Assembly (NCBI GenBank): GCA_025964835.1
Contig: JAOPYB010000074.1
Coordinates: 1-35,230, forward strand
Direction of reading: 5' to 3'
Length of the DNA stretch: 35,230 nucleotides
Source: Nocardioides sp.
Lineage (GTDB): Bacteria; Actinomycetota; Actinomycetes; Propionibacteriales; Nocardioidaceae
How positions within the stretch are numbered: the first letter of the stretch is position 1; the number at the start of each line of letters is the position of its first letter. The position numbers were made by a program, and so were the translations under genes. The notes beneath the pieces are model-generated. The model made no database searches. It saw only the letters and a program-made list of their open reading frames with translations, and was not told the origin of the DNA. Below, in pieces: positions 1 to 8,828 of the stretch.

Positions 1-98
1 TCGGGGGCGAGCTCGCCCAGCCACCACCGGAGCAACGCCCCGCACGCACCACCGACCGCCACCGCGGCGATCAGCCGCGGCGGGGGCGCTGGGGTCAC
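1..98 (-). CDS. crcB: CrcB/Fluc-like fluoride ion transporter, N-terminal fragment (runs off window)
   Basis: Reverse complement from GTG at 98 reads VTPAPPPRLIAAVAVGGACGALLRWWLGELAP; the GGxxGAxxR motif is typical of CrcB N-termini. Start overlaps the upstream stop by 4 nt (GTGA). Confidence 0.55.
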   Translation of the reverse strand, partial: MTPAPPPRLIAAVAVGGACGALLRWWLGELAP

Positions 99-1057
99 GA
101 CACGCTGCTGCGTCTGCTGGTCACGGAGGAATCGTGCCACGCGAGAGGCTTCTCGCCGTTGTGCTGGCGGACGAACTCGCCGAGGAACCAGCGCTGGAAC
201 ACCCGCTGCTCGGGTGTCCGGGCCAGCGAGAGCAGTCGCTCCTCACGACAGAACGCGTCGGCGAGGTCGAGGAGCTCGAGGAAGCGGCCGACCGTGGCGG
301 CCCCGTCGCGGGCGATCGCGACGCGCAGGTCGGTGGTGTTCTTGTGGCTCCGGATGGCGTCGTCGATCTGGTAGGCGCCGATGCCCTCGCTGAGCTGGCG
401 GTCGAGCGCGCCGAAGTGGTCGGAGAGGTTCTTCGCGAGGGGGTACTCGTCCTCGTGGGCCAGCGCCAGCAGCCGCACCTCGCGGCGGAGCTCGCGGTAG
501 TGCATCTGGAAGCCGAAGAAGCTGCGCAGCGGGACGCCGCGGAGCTCGATCTCCAGCTGGCCCTCACCGGAGCGCGGGCGGCTCTCGGGCACGGGGAGGC
601 CGGTGATCACGCCCTCGACACCCTCGTCGGCGGGCTCGCACGACGGGTCGAACCAGACGACCTTGCCGGCTTCCTCGATCTCCGCACCCCAGGCGGCCGA
701 GCAGCGGGCGACGATCGAGAGACCGCGGCCGAACGTGACCAGCAGGTCCTCGAGGTCGTCGTCGTAGCCGGTCGAGGGCAGCATCGGCGGCTCGGAGGAG
801 GCGTCGCTCACCTCCACCCGGGGATGCTCGCGGGTGCCGCGGACCCGGACCAGGATCGGGGCCTCGCCGTGGAGCAGCGCGTTGGTGACCAGCTCGGAGA
901 CACCCAGCTCGGCGCACTCCGCGAGGTCGTCGCGGCCCATGTCGTCGCACACGTCGCGGACCCAGCGGCGTGCATTCTGCACGCCGCGCGGTCCCGAGCC
1001 CACGGACAGGGCGGGCCTGCTGAGCGGCACGGTGGTCTCCACGGTGGTGGGCGTCAT
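95..1057 (-). CDS. ATP-binding (anti-sigma factor/HATPase_c_2-like) regulatory protein with additional C-terminal domain
   Basis: ORF track 95..1114; internal ATG at 1057 (MTPTTVETTVPL). HATPase-like ELGVSELVTNALLHGEAPILVRV...VEVSDAS...GRGLSIVARCSAAWG. Confidence 0.75.
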   Translation of the reverse strand: MTPTTVETTVPLSRPALSVGSGPRGVQNARRWVRDVCDDMGRDDLAECAELGVSELVTNALLHGEAPILVRVRGTREHPRVEVSDASSEPPMLPSTGYDDDLEDLLVTFGRGLSIVARCSAAWGAEIEEAGKVVWFDPSCEPADEGVEGVITGLPVPESRPRSGEGQLEIELRGVPLRSFFGFQMHYRELRREVRLLALAHEDEYPLAKNLSDHFGALDRQLSEGIGAYQIDDAIRSHKNTTDLRVAIARDGAATVGRFLELLDLADAFCREERLLSLARTPEQRVFQRWFLGEFVRQHNGEKPLAWHDSSVTSRRSSVS

Positions 1058-1269
1058 GGGCGATTCGTTCCCGGGCCGTGTACCCGCACCCCACCGCGAC
1101 CAAACATTGAACATTCAAAAAGGTCTGGTCCGCGGCGCGTGGCAGGCGGCGCCCTGACCGACCAGACGCGGGGCCGGATTGGTCAAGCGAAGCGGTACGG
1201 CGGGAGAATGGGGGTACGGGGTCGGGCGTACGCGCGATCCGGATCCACCGCCACTCGAAAGGTTGCGAC

Positions 1270-2751
1270 ATGGCAGCCACGCAGGCAGCAGGGGACCGTC
1301 ACCAAGTCGTGGTGATCGGCTCCGGCTTCGGAGGTCTCTTCGGCACCAAGGCGCTGCGGCGCGCCGACGTCGACGTGACGATGGTGGCCAGGACGACCCA
1401 CCACCTCTTCCAGCCGCTGCTCTACCAGGTGGCCACCGGCATCCTCTCCGAGGGCGAGATCGCACCGCCCACCCGCGAGGTCCTGAGCTCCCAGGCCAAC
1501 GCCCGGGTCCTGCTCGGCGAGGTGACCGCCGTCGACCTCGAGGCCCGGACCGTCACCCACCACGTCCTGGGCCGCGAGAACGTCACGTCGTACGACTCCC
1601 TGATCGTCGCCGCCGGCGCCGGCCAGTCCTACTTCGGCAACGACCAGTTCGCCGAGTACGCGCCCGGCATGAAGAGCATCGACGACGCCCTCGAGCTGCG
1701 CGGCCGGATCTTCGGCGCGTTCGAGATGGCCGAGCTGGGCGCCGCGCGCGGCGACAACGTCGACCACCTGCTGACCTTCGTGGTCGTCGGCGCCGGCCCC
1801 ACCGGCGTCGAGATGGCGGGCCAGATCGCCGAGCTGGCGCACCGCACCCTGCGCCGCGACTTCCGCTCGATCAACACCCGCAGCGCCCGCGTCGTCCTCG
1901 TGGACGCCGCCCCGCAGGTGCTGCCGCCGTTCGGCGCCAAGCTCGGCGCCAAGGCGCAGAAGGAGCTCGAGGGTCTCGGCGTCGAGGTCCTCCTCGGCGC
2001 GATGGTGACCGACGTCGACGAGCGCGGCATCGAGATGAAGTACAAGGACGGCCGCGTCGAGCGGATCAACACCGTCACCAAGATCTGGGCGGCCGGTGTC
2101 CAGGCGAGCCCGCTCGGCCGGACCCTCTCCGAGCAGTCCGGCGCGCCCCTCGACCGGGCCGGCCGGATCAGCGTCAACCCCGACCTCACGCTCCCGGGCC
2201 ACCCCGAGGTCTTCGTGGTCGGCGACATGATCAACCTCGACCACCTCCCGGGCGTCGCCCAGGTCGCGATCCAGGGCGCCAAGTACGCCGCCAAGGAGAT
2301 CGAGGGACGCCTCAAGGGCAAGCCCGCCCAACCGCCCTTCAAGTACCGCGACAAGGGCTCGATGGCGATCATCAGCCGCTTCCGCGCGGTCGCGATGGTG
2401 GGCAAGCTCCGGCTCACGGGCGTGATCGCCTGGCTGATGTGGCTCGCGGTGCACCTCGTCTACATCACGGGCTTCAAGAATCGCGTGACGGCGGTGCTGC
2501 ACTGGCTCATCTCGTTCCTCGGCCGCGGCCGCTCGGAGCGCACCACGACCGAGCAGCAGATCTTCGGCCGGACCGCCCTGGCCCGGCTCAAGCGCGGTGC
2601 GACCGACCTGGTCTCCGAGCCCGGGGCGTACGACGCCGCGCGGCAGATGCTGGAGACCACCCGGCGGGCGGAGCTCGAGTCGCAGGCGCTCGAGGAGGCC
2701 CGCCTCACCGACGCCGGCCAGCGCGGCCTCCCCGCCGCCGAGCGGGTCTGA
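1270..2751 (+). CDS. ndh: NAD(P)/FAD-dependent oxidoreductase, type II NADH dehydrogenase-like
   Basis: VVVIGSGFGGLFGTKALRR, TTHHLFQPLLYQVATGILSEGEIAPPTRE, VVGAGPTGVEMAGQIAELA; classic NDH-2 motifs. Confidence 0.9.
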   Translation: MAATQAAGDRHQVVVIGSGFGGLFGTKALRRADVDVTMVARTTHHLFQPLLYQVATGILSEGEIAPPTREVLSSQANARVLLGEVTAVDLEARTVTHHVLGRENVTSYDSLIVAAGAGQSYFGNDQFAEYAPGMKSIDDALELRGRIFGAFEMAELGAARGDNVDHLLTFVVVGAGPTGVEMAGQIAELAHRTLRRDFRSINTRSARVVLVDAAPQVLPPFGAKLGAKAQKELEGLGVEVLLGAMVTDVDERGIEMKYKDGRVERINTVTKIWAAGVQASPLGRTLSEQSGAPLDRAGRISVNPDLTLPGHPEVFVVGDMINLDHLPGVAQVAIQGAKYAAKEIEGRLKGKPAQPPFKYRDKGSMAIISRFRAVAMVGKLRLTGVIAWLMWLAVHLVYITGFKNRVTAVLHWLISFLGRGRSERTTTEQQIFGRTALARLKRGATDLVSEPGAYDAARQMLETTRRAELESQALEEARLTDAGQRGLPAAERV

Positions 2752-2755
2752 CCGG

Positions 2756-3439
2756 TCACTCGAAGCGGCTGGGCGCCGAGCGGTGCTCGGCCTGCTCCTG
2801 CTCCTGCTCCACGAACGCGGCGCGGGCCCACCGGGGCAGGATGAAGACGCCCTCGGCCTCGACGGTCACGCCCTCGTCGTCGGCGATGTGGCCGACGGCG
2901 TACGTCTTGATGCCCTCGACCCGGTCGATGTGCGCCTCGGCCGTCAGCGGGCCCAGCGGTGTGCCGCGGCGGTAGCGCAGGGTCAGGGTGCCGGTCATGC
3001 CCGGCTTGCCGCCGGCGCCGGCCGCCTCCCCGAGCATCTGATCGAGGAGCAGTGCGGACACCCCGCCGTGGACCAGCCCGGGCGGGCCCTCGTAGGCGGC
3101 GCCGAGCGTGAAGTCCGACCAGGCCCGCCCGCTGGGCTCGTGCTGGATGACCAGGGGCGGCGCGACCGCGTTGCGGGCGCCGACGACGGCATTCCCCCAC
3201 GCGCGGCTGCGACCCGCCGAGCCGAACCGGACCCCGTAGGACCCCTCGATCTGGCGCTCACGCAGCCGCTTGGTGAGCGCCTCGACCTCGGCCTGCGCGA
3301 CCCGGATGTCGTCGTCGTCGACCTCGGTGCGGATCACCGCGTCGACGAGCTCGCGCACGCTCTGGGCGAGCGGTCCGTAGAGCGCCTTCTGCCGGTCGAT
3401 CTCCTCGACGGGGACTTCCTCGTGCACGTATCCAGCCAC
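2756..3439 (-). CDS. PaaI-family hotdog-fold thioesterase
   Basis: YEGPPGLVHGGVSALLLDQMLGEAAGAGGKPGMTGTLTLRYRRGTPLGPL; hotdog signature. Confidence 0.8.
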   Translation of the reverse strand: MAGYVHEEVPVEEIDRQKALYGPLAQSVRELVDAVIRTEVDDDDIRVAQAEVEALTKRLRERQIEGSYGVRFGSAGRSRAWGNAVVGARNAVAPPLVIQHEPSGRAWSDFTLGAAYEGPPGLVHGGVSALLLDQMLGEAAGAGGKPGMTGTLTLRYRRGTPLGPLTAEAHIDRVEGIKTYAVGHIADDEGVTVEAEGVFILPRWARAAFVEQEQEQAEHRSAPSRFE

Positions 3440-3518
3440 CCGCGGAGTCTAGAACGGGTTCCAGTTCAGGCCCGGCAGCCGGGTGGGCGATCCGGTCCTG
3501 CACTGGTGGAATGGGCCC

Positions 3519-4025
3519 ATGACAGAGCTCGTGGTCCCCGACGTCCGCTGGCACGGGTCCTGGGCGGCCGCGATGCCCGAGTTCGGGGACGGCTACCCGC
3601 ACGGGTCCGGGCTCGCTGACGACACCCCGACGTACGACGAGGCGGGCTGCGCGGCGTACGCCGCGTGGCTGCGCGCCGCGGTCGGTACGCCGATCCGCGA
3701 GGACTGGGTGCCCTGCTCGTTCTACTGGATGGCCGACGGCGACGAGATCGTCGGGTTCCTCGCGCTGCGGCACTCGCTGAGCGACTGGCTGCTCGAGGAG
3801 GGCGGCCACATCGGCTTCTCGGTGCGGCCCGCGCGGCGCCGGGAGGGGCACGCGGGCCAGGCCCTGGCGCTCGCGCTGCCGCGGGCCGCCGACCTGGGGC
3901 TGGACCGCGTGCTGCTCACCTGCGACGAGGACAACGACGGGTCGCGGCTGACCATCGAGCGCAACGGGGGCGTCTACGAGGACAGCCGCAACGGCAAGCG
4001 CCGCTACTGGATCGCGACCGGCTGA
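3519..4025 (+). CDS. GNAT family N-acetyltransferase
   Basis: ATG at 3519 in frame of ORF 3483..4025; HIGFSVRPARRREGHAGQALALALPRAADLGLDRVLLTCDEDNDGS. Confidence 0.8.
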   Translation: MTELVVPDVRWHGSWAAAMPEFGDGYPHGSGLADDTPTYDEAGCAAYAAWLRAAVGTPIREDWVPCSFYWMADGDEIVGFLALRHSLSDWLLEEGGHIGFSVRPARRREGHAGQALALALPRAADLGLDRVLLTCDEDNDGSRLTIERNGGVYEDSRNGKRRYWIATG

Positions 4026-4029
4026 GCCC

Positions 4030-4902
4030 TCAGTCCGGCGCCGGGCGGTAGTGGCGCACGACCCGGGTGAACGCCACCGGGTCGACCATCGAGGCGTCGA
4101 CCACGAACGGCGCCATGCTCCGGCGCTGGAAGAGCACCTTCCAGCCGCGGCTCCCGGGCTCGCCGACGATGTCGACCGGTGTGTGGCGGCTGGTCAGGTC
4201 GAACAGGTGGCGGCTGCCGCCGCGCAGGATCTCCAGCTGGCCGCCGCGCACGGTGAGCCGGGTGACCGCCGACCCCGCCCGGACCGCCCAGACGATGCCC
4301 GTGAGGAGTGCGAGGGCGGCCGCGATCCCGATACTGGGGCCGGTGCGGTCCTGCCAGGCGACGTACGCCGCCACCACGGTGGCCCCGAGCGCGACGAGCA
4401 GGACGAGGCCGACGACCCGCCGGGCGCCGGACCGCGGCGCGAACTCCACGACGTCCGCGACCGGAGCGGCGGTCGTGACCGGGCCGACGTCCCTCGGAGC
4501 GGCGACCGCGGGCAGCGGATCCCCGGTCACCGCCCCTCGGTCCGCGGTGCCTGTCACGGCCGCCGCACCCCCTTCGGCCACCCCCACGTGCGCACCCGAA
4601 TCAGGTGGTGTGACCGGGCCGGTCCGCTCCGCCGCAAGCGCGGCGAGCACGGCCCGGGCCGCCTGGTTGTCCGATCGTTCCTCGGGCGGTTCGTCGACGA
4701 CGGTTGTCGGTGCGGCGGCCAGCAGCTCCTCGGGGAGGACCCCCAGGTCGACGGAGGTGTCGACGAAGAGCGGGCTGTCGAGGGCAGCGTCCGCTGGCAG
4801 GCTGCCGGTCACGTCGGACTGCTCCTGGTCCCGGTGCGCGAGCCAGCGGTCGAACAGGTCGAAACCCGACTCGCCCGCCCGCTCCCGCTGCCCCTCACTC
4901 AT
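4030..4902 (-). CDS. hypothetical membrane protein
   Basis: ORF with ATG at 4902 (MSEGQRERAGESGFDLFDRWLAHRDQEQ); hydrophobic segments VVGLVLLVALGATVVAAYVAW and IGIAAALALLTGIVWAV, then a basic C-terminal domain. Confidence 0.65.
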   Translation of the reverse strand: MSEGQRERAGESGFDLFDRWLAHRDQEQSDVTGSLPADAALDSPLFVDTSVDLGVLPEELLAAAPTTVVDEPPEERSDNQAARAVLAALAAERTGPVTPPDSGAHVGVAEGGAAAVTGTADRGAVTGDPLPAVAAPRDVGPVTTAAPVADVVEFAPRSGARRVVGLVLLVALGATVVAAYVAWQDRTGPSIGIAAALALLTGIVWAVRAGSAVTRLTVRGGQLEILRGGSRHLFDLTSRHTPVDIVGEPGSRGWKVLFQRRSMAPFVVDASMVDPVAFTRVVRHYRPAPD

Positions 4903-5021
4903 GCCTGGAAAACTACGCCCGGGGCGGGTGGTTATGCGAGCCTCGCGAATGTCTGGTCCGGTCCGGTACCCGGCCCCTTTCCCGGGTGCATGCGGGACCG
5001 GCGCCCGGGGCACGGGGAGCC

Positions 5022-5630
5022 ATGACAGATGTCCGAGCCCTTGTCCTGGTCTGCACCCTCAAGCCGTCACCCGCGAAGTCGAGCTCGATGCTCATCGGCA
5101 CCCAGGTGCTGGACGAGCTGAAGGCGGCCGGCGCGACCGGCGAGGTGGTCCGCGTCGCCGACCACACGATCCGCTTCGGCGTCAGCACCGACGAGGGGGA
5201 CGGCGACGAGTGGCCGGTCATCCGCGCCAAGATGCTGGACGCCGACGTCCTCGTGGTGGCGACCCCGATCTGGATGGGACAGCCGGCCTCCGTGTGCAAG
5301 ATGGTGCTCGAGCGCCTCGACGCCGAGCTCGGCGAGAGCGACGACGAGGGGCGGATGCTCACGCACGGCAAGGTCGCGATGGTCGCGGTCGTGGGCAACG
5401 AGGACGGTGCGCACCACACGATCGCCGAGTGCCTCCAGGCCCTCAACGACGTCGGGTTCTCGGTCGCGGCCAACGCCGGCACCTACTGGGTGGGCGAGGC
5501 CATGCAGGCCACGGACTACCAGGACCTCGACCCCAGCCCGGAGAAGACCACGGCCACCACGAAGACGGCCGCGGCGTACGCCGTGCACCTCGCCCGCCTG
5601 CTGAAGGGCTCGCCCTTCCCGGCTGCGTGA
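5022..5630 (+). CDS. flavodoxin / NADPH-dependent FMN reductase family protein
   Basis: ATG at 5022; VLVCTLKPSPAKSSSMLIGTQVLDEL, ADVLVVATPIWMGQPASVCKMVLERLDAEL. Confidence 0.8.
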   Translation: MTDVRALVLVCTLKPSPAKSSSMLIGTQVLDELKAAGATGEVVRVADHTIRFGVSTDEGDGDEWPVIRAKMLDADVLVVATPIWMGQPASVCKMVLERLDAELGESDDEGRMLTHGKVAMVAVVGNEDGAHHTIAECLQALNDVGFSVAANAGTYWVGEAMQATDYQDLDPSPEKTTATTKTAAAYAVHLARLLKGSPFPAA

Positions 5631-5680
5631 AACCGTCGGCCGGTCCAGACCGCAGCACGTGATCCAGTGCAGATCCTGCG

Positions 5681-5720
5681 GCGTCAGGCCCGCTTCGCCC
5701 CAAGGCTTCCGGCCTGACGC
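5681..5720. terminator. Perfect 10-bp inverted repeat (GCGTCAGGCC-N20-GGCCTGACGC), possible terminator
   Basis: Arms 5681-5690 and 5711-5720, 50 nt after the FMN reductase-like stop codon. Confidence 0.4.
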
Positions 5721-5806
5721 GTGTGCGACGCGGAGCGGGTAGTGGCCTGTTTCACGTACTCACGGGTAGCCGTGTGGCGACGTTCTCATGTCCCTAGCGT
5801 GGCCAC

Positions 5807-5926
5807 GTGCCCAGTCCGGAAGCCCGCGCCACGTGCGAGATCTGCCGGGCGGTCGTGCCCGATCCGCTGATGTACTTCCACCGCGCGTGGCACGAGGACG
5901 TGGACGAGCGGGCCAGCGCGTCCTGA
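5807..5926 (+). CDS. small (39 aa) CxxC protein, hypothetical
   Basis: GTG start; VPSPEARATCEICRAVVPDPLMYFHRAWHEDVDERASAS*; CxxC plus H-x4-H resembles a small zinc ribbon. Not in ORF track (too short). Confidence 0.35.
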   Translation: MPSPEARATCEICRAVVPDPLMYFHRAWHEDVDERASAS

Positions 5927-5995
5927 TCAGGTCGTGCCGGCGACCCCTCCCTTGGCTGGCGCGACCACGTGGGCGACATCGCGTTCGCCCACGGC

Positions 5996-6029
5996 CGACA
6001 CCCCGTCACCCTTCGGTGTCGGGGTGTCG
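5996..6029. terminator. GC-rich hairpin (CGACACCCCG / CGGGGTGTCG)
   Basis: Perfect 10-bp stem at 5996-6005/6020-6029, 14-nt loop with inner CACC/GGTG complementarity; downstream of the small CxxC ORF. Confidence 0.6.
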
Positions 6030-6154
6030 TGTTCCCCGGGCCCAGCGTCCGGGCAAGTGATGGCCGCAACCAGGGAGCCCACCAGGTCACCTGTTAGCTC
6101 CCGGGCCGACAGTCGTGGGTCCGGGAGTTTCCGATGTCCTGAGACATCACAAGG

Positions 6155-6227
6155 TGGGCCCCGTGGGACTCGAACCCACAACCAAGAGATTAAAAGTCTC
6201 CTGCTCTGCCAATTGAGCTAGGGGCCC
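6155..6227 (-). tRNA. tRNA-Lys (anticodon TTT)
   Basis: Reverse complement GGGCCCCTAGCTCAATTGGCAGAGCAGGAGACTTTTAATCTCTTGGTTGTGGGTTCGAGTCCCACGGGGCCCA: 73 nt, 7-bp acceptor stem, GGTTCGAGTCCC T-arm, CTTTTAA anticodon loop. Confidence 0.95.
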
Positions 6228-6861
6228 GGGGCATCAGGGGATTGGTCGGGAGATCCCTCGGGATGACGACCGGGTGATCTTCCCACCCTGATCGCAGGGC
6301 AAGAGTCTAGAGTGGAGCCACGCGCCGACTGGCACTGCCGCAGTGGTCACCGGCAAACCGGCTAACCGGCACATCGGAGCGTTGCTCGGCCACGGAACCT
6401 CCAGGGAGCACCCTTGCCGTTGCTCCAGCAGGTCAGGCCACTGGGCCCTCGCGTGTGGGTGACCTTCCCTTCCGACAGTCACGGATCACGATCCCTGAGC
6501 CCGTAGGCCCTGCGCCTTCGGTGGCGCGCCGGGTCGGCGCCCTCGACTGGTTGAGGTACGTACCTGACCCTCGCGGCCTGTCGAGGGTCCACAACACCAC
6601 GCGATGGGCTGCCAGCCGGGCCGGGTCGCTGGCCCGCGCCCTCGGTTGTGGTCCCGGGGCTCGGGCACGCCGTCGCAAACCCGGAGGTCCAGCAGCCATT
6701 GCTTGATCGTCAGCGCGCCGTCGACGGTCACGAGCATGGTGCTGACGTCGCCTGCCAGCAAGGGGACGCACCGGCTCGTCGCCCAGCAGGCTGCGGTCCC
6801 GCAGATGTGCGAACCTCATCCGCGGCGAGCAGCTTGGGTGGGCGAGTCCGGTGACGGGCCC

Positions 6862-7617
6862 TCAGTAGGTGGCCCGGCCGCCGGACAGATCGAACGTGAA
6901 GCCGGTCGTGAAGCTGCATGCCGGCGAAATCATCCAGGTCAGCATGGTGGACGCCTCGTCTGCCGTGCCGGTGCGCCCCATCGGTATCTTCGCCGTCATG
7001 TAGTCGACGACCTCCGGGGGCTGGGTGTCCAGGAACGGGGTGTGGATCACGGCCGGCGCCAGGGCGTTGATGGTGATTCCGTCCTGGGCGTACTCCTTGC
7101 CCTGCGCCTTGACCATCCCGATCAGGCCGGCCTTGGTGGCCGAGTAGCCGATCATGTTCGGGTTCCCCTCCTTGCCGGCGATCGAGGCGACCATCGCGAT
7201 CCGTCCGTAGCGGTGCTCGAGCAGGTACGGCAAAACGGCGCGAGTGAGCGAGAAGGCGCCGCGCAGGTTGACCCGGTAAGTCGCATCGAGTTCGTCCTCA
7301 TTGACCTCGTGGCTCCGGCGTCCCAGGGGTCCGGTGATCCCGGCGCAGTTCACCAGCGCGTGAATCCGGCCCCAGCGGTTGACGGCGTGCTCCATCAGGG
7401 CATCGACGCCGGCAGGGTCCGTCACGTCGGTGCGCCACGCGGACATGGAGTCGGACGCCGTGGCGGCCAACTGACGGATACCCTTTTCCTCGCGATCGGC
7501 GCAGACGACGTTCGCACCGGCCGACGCGAAATGCCTCGCGGCAGCTCGTCCGATTCCGGAGCCGGCCCCGACGACGATCACGGTGTGACCGGTGATGGAA
7601 CCGGCTTCGGAACTCAT
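6862..7617 (-). CDS. SDR family oxidoreductase
   Basis: ATG at 7617 (MSSEAGSITGHTVIVVGAGSGIGRAAARHFA); YSATKAG active site, NALAPAVIHTPF. Confidence 0.9.
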   Translation of the reverse strand: MSSEAGSITGHTVIVVGAGSGIGRAAARHFASAGANVVCADREEKGIRQLAATASDSMSAWRTDVTDPAGVDALMEHAVNRWGRIHALVNCAGITGPLGRRSHEVNEDELDATYRVNLRGAFSLTRAVLPYLLEHRYGRIAMVASIAGKEGNPNMIGYSATKAGLIGMVKAQGKEYAQDGITINALAPAVIHTPFLDTQPPEVVDYMTAKIPMGRTGTADEASTMLTWMISPACSFTTGFTFDLSGGRATY

Positions 7618-8477
7618 CGCCTCACCTGCGCAGGAACGAACGTGTGCCGTTGGGCGCCCAACCCCTCGATGGTCAGCTCGACCACGTCGCCGGCCTCGAG
7701 GAACCGAGCCGGATCGAACCCGGAGCCAACGCCCGCCGGGGTGCCCGTGTTGATCACGTCCCCGGGCTGCAGCGCCATGAACTGGCTGACGTACCAGACC
7801 AGGTGACGGATCGAGAAGATCATGTCGCTGGTGTTCGACCGCTGCCGGATCTGGCCGTTGACCCGCAGTTCGAGGCCGAGGGCCTGCGGATCGGGCACCT
7901 CGTCGGCCGTGACGAACCAAGGGCCGAGAGGGTTGAACCCTTCGCAGTTCTTGCCCTTGTCCCACTGGCCGCCGCGCTCGAGCTGGAAGGCTCGCTCGGA
8001 GACGTCGTTGCTGATCGTGTAACCCGCTACGTGGCGCAGGGGGTCGTCGCTCTCGGCGAGGTACCGGGCCTCGCGCCCGATCACCACAGCCAGCTCGACC
8101 TCGTAGTCGGTCTTGACGCTGCCCGGCGGGATGGGGACGTCGTCGTGCGGGCCGTTGACCGTGTACGGCGCCTTCATGAACAAGATCGGCTCGTCCGGGA
8201 CGCTCAATCCCGCCTCGGCAGCGTGCTCGCGGTAGTTCAGCCCGACGCAGACGACCTTGCCGGGGTCGGCGATCGGTGCACCGGTACGCACTGCGCCGCC
8301 GTCCAGGACCGGGAGGTCGGTCGCTTCCCCGATCGCGGACCTGAGGGCCGGCAGGCCCGAGGCGATGAGATCTGAGGTGATGTCAGGGACGAGGTCGCTG
8401 ATGTCGACCAAGGTCCCGTCGGGTCGCAGGCAGGCTGCCACCTCCGATCCGGCGGGTCCGACGCGCAGAAGCTTCAT
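7614..8477 (-). CDS. fumarylacetoacetate hydrolase (FAH) family protein, similar to 2,4-diketo-3-deoxy-sugar-acid hydrolases
   Basis: MKLLRVGPAGSEVAACLRPDGTLVDISDLVPDI; VCVGLNYREHAAEAG, FMKAPYTVNGPHDDV, DYEVELAVVIG, VINTGTPAGVGSGFDP. 4-nt ATGA overlap with the downstream SDR. Confidence 0.85.
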   Translation of the reverse strand: MKLLRVGPAGSEVAACLRPDGTLVDISDLVPDITSDLIASGLPALRSAIGEATDLPVLDGGAVRTGAPIADPGKVVCVGLNYREHAAEAGLSVPDEPILFMKAPYTVNGPHDDVPIPPGSVKTDYEVELAVVIGREARYLAESDDPLRHVAGYTISNDVSERAFQLERGGQWDKGKNCEGFNPLGPWFVTADEVPDPQALGLELRVNGQIRQRSNTSDMIFSIRHLVWYVSQFMALQPGDVINTGTPAGVGSGFDPARFLEAGDVVELTIEGLGAQRHTFVPAQVRR

Positions 8478-8828
8478 GGTTTGGGTCCATTCCTTGTCGG
8501 TTCGCCGCGCCCGGTCAGCCGGCGGGGTAGAGGGTGCAGTCAAAAAGTTTCCGTGGAGGTGGTCGTCCGGGTCGCACTCGGTCACGGCGCGGACGAGCAG
8601 GCCGCCGTCCACGAACGCTCCCGCCACGAGGCGCCCGGCCGCCGACGTGCGCGCCGCGGGGCAGCGGGGCCCGTTGCTGCCGACCTGGAAGGCCCGCGGC
8701 TCACGGCCCGGTCGCAGCACGGTCTCCTCGTCGTCGAAGGCCAGCGCCGCGACCAGCGCTCCGTTGCTACCGTTCCCTCGGGAGATGGCGCTCGCGGGCG
8801 GGCACGAGGGGTGTTGGGCGACTGGGTG

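Noticed and set aside
1179-2975. 598-aa plus-strand ORF overlapping ndh
   Set aside because: Arg/Pro-rich out-of-frame translation of ndh; no domain features.
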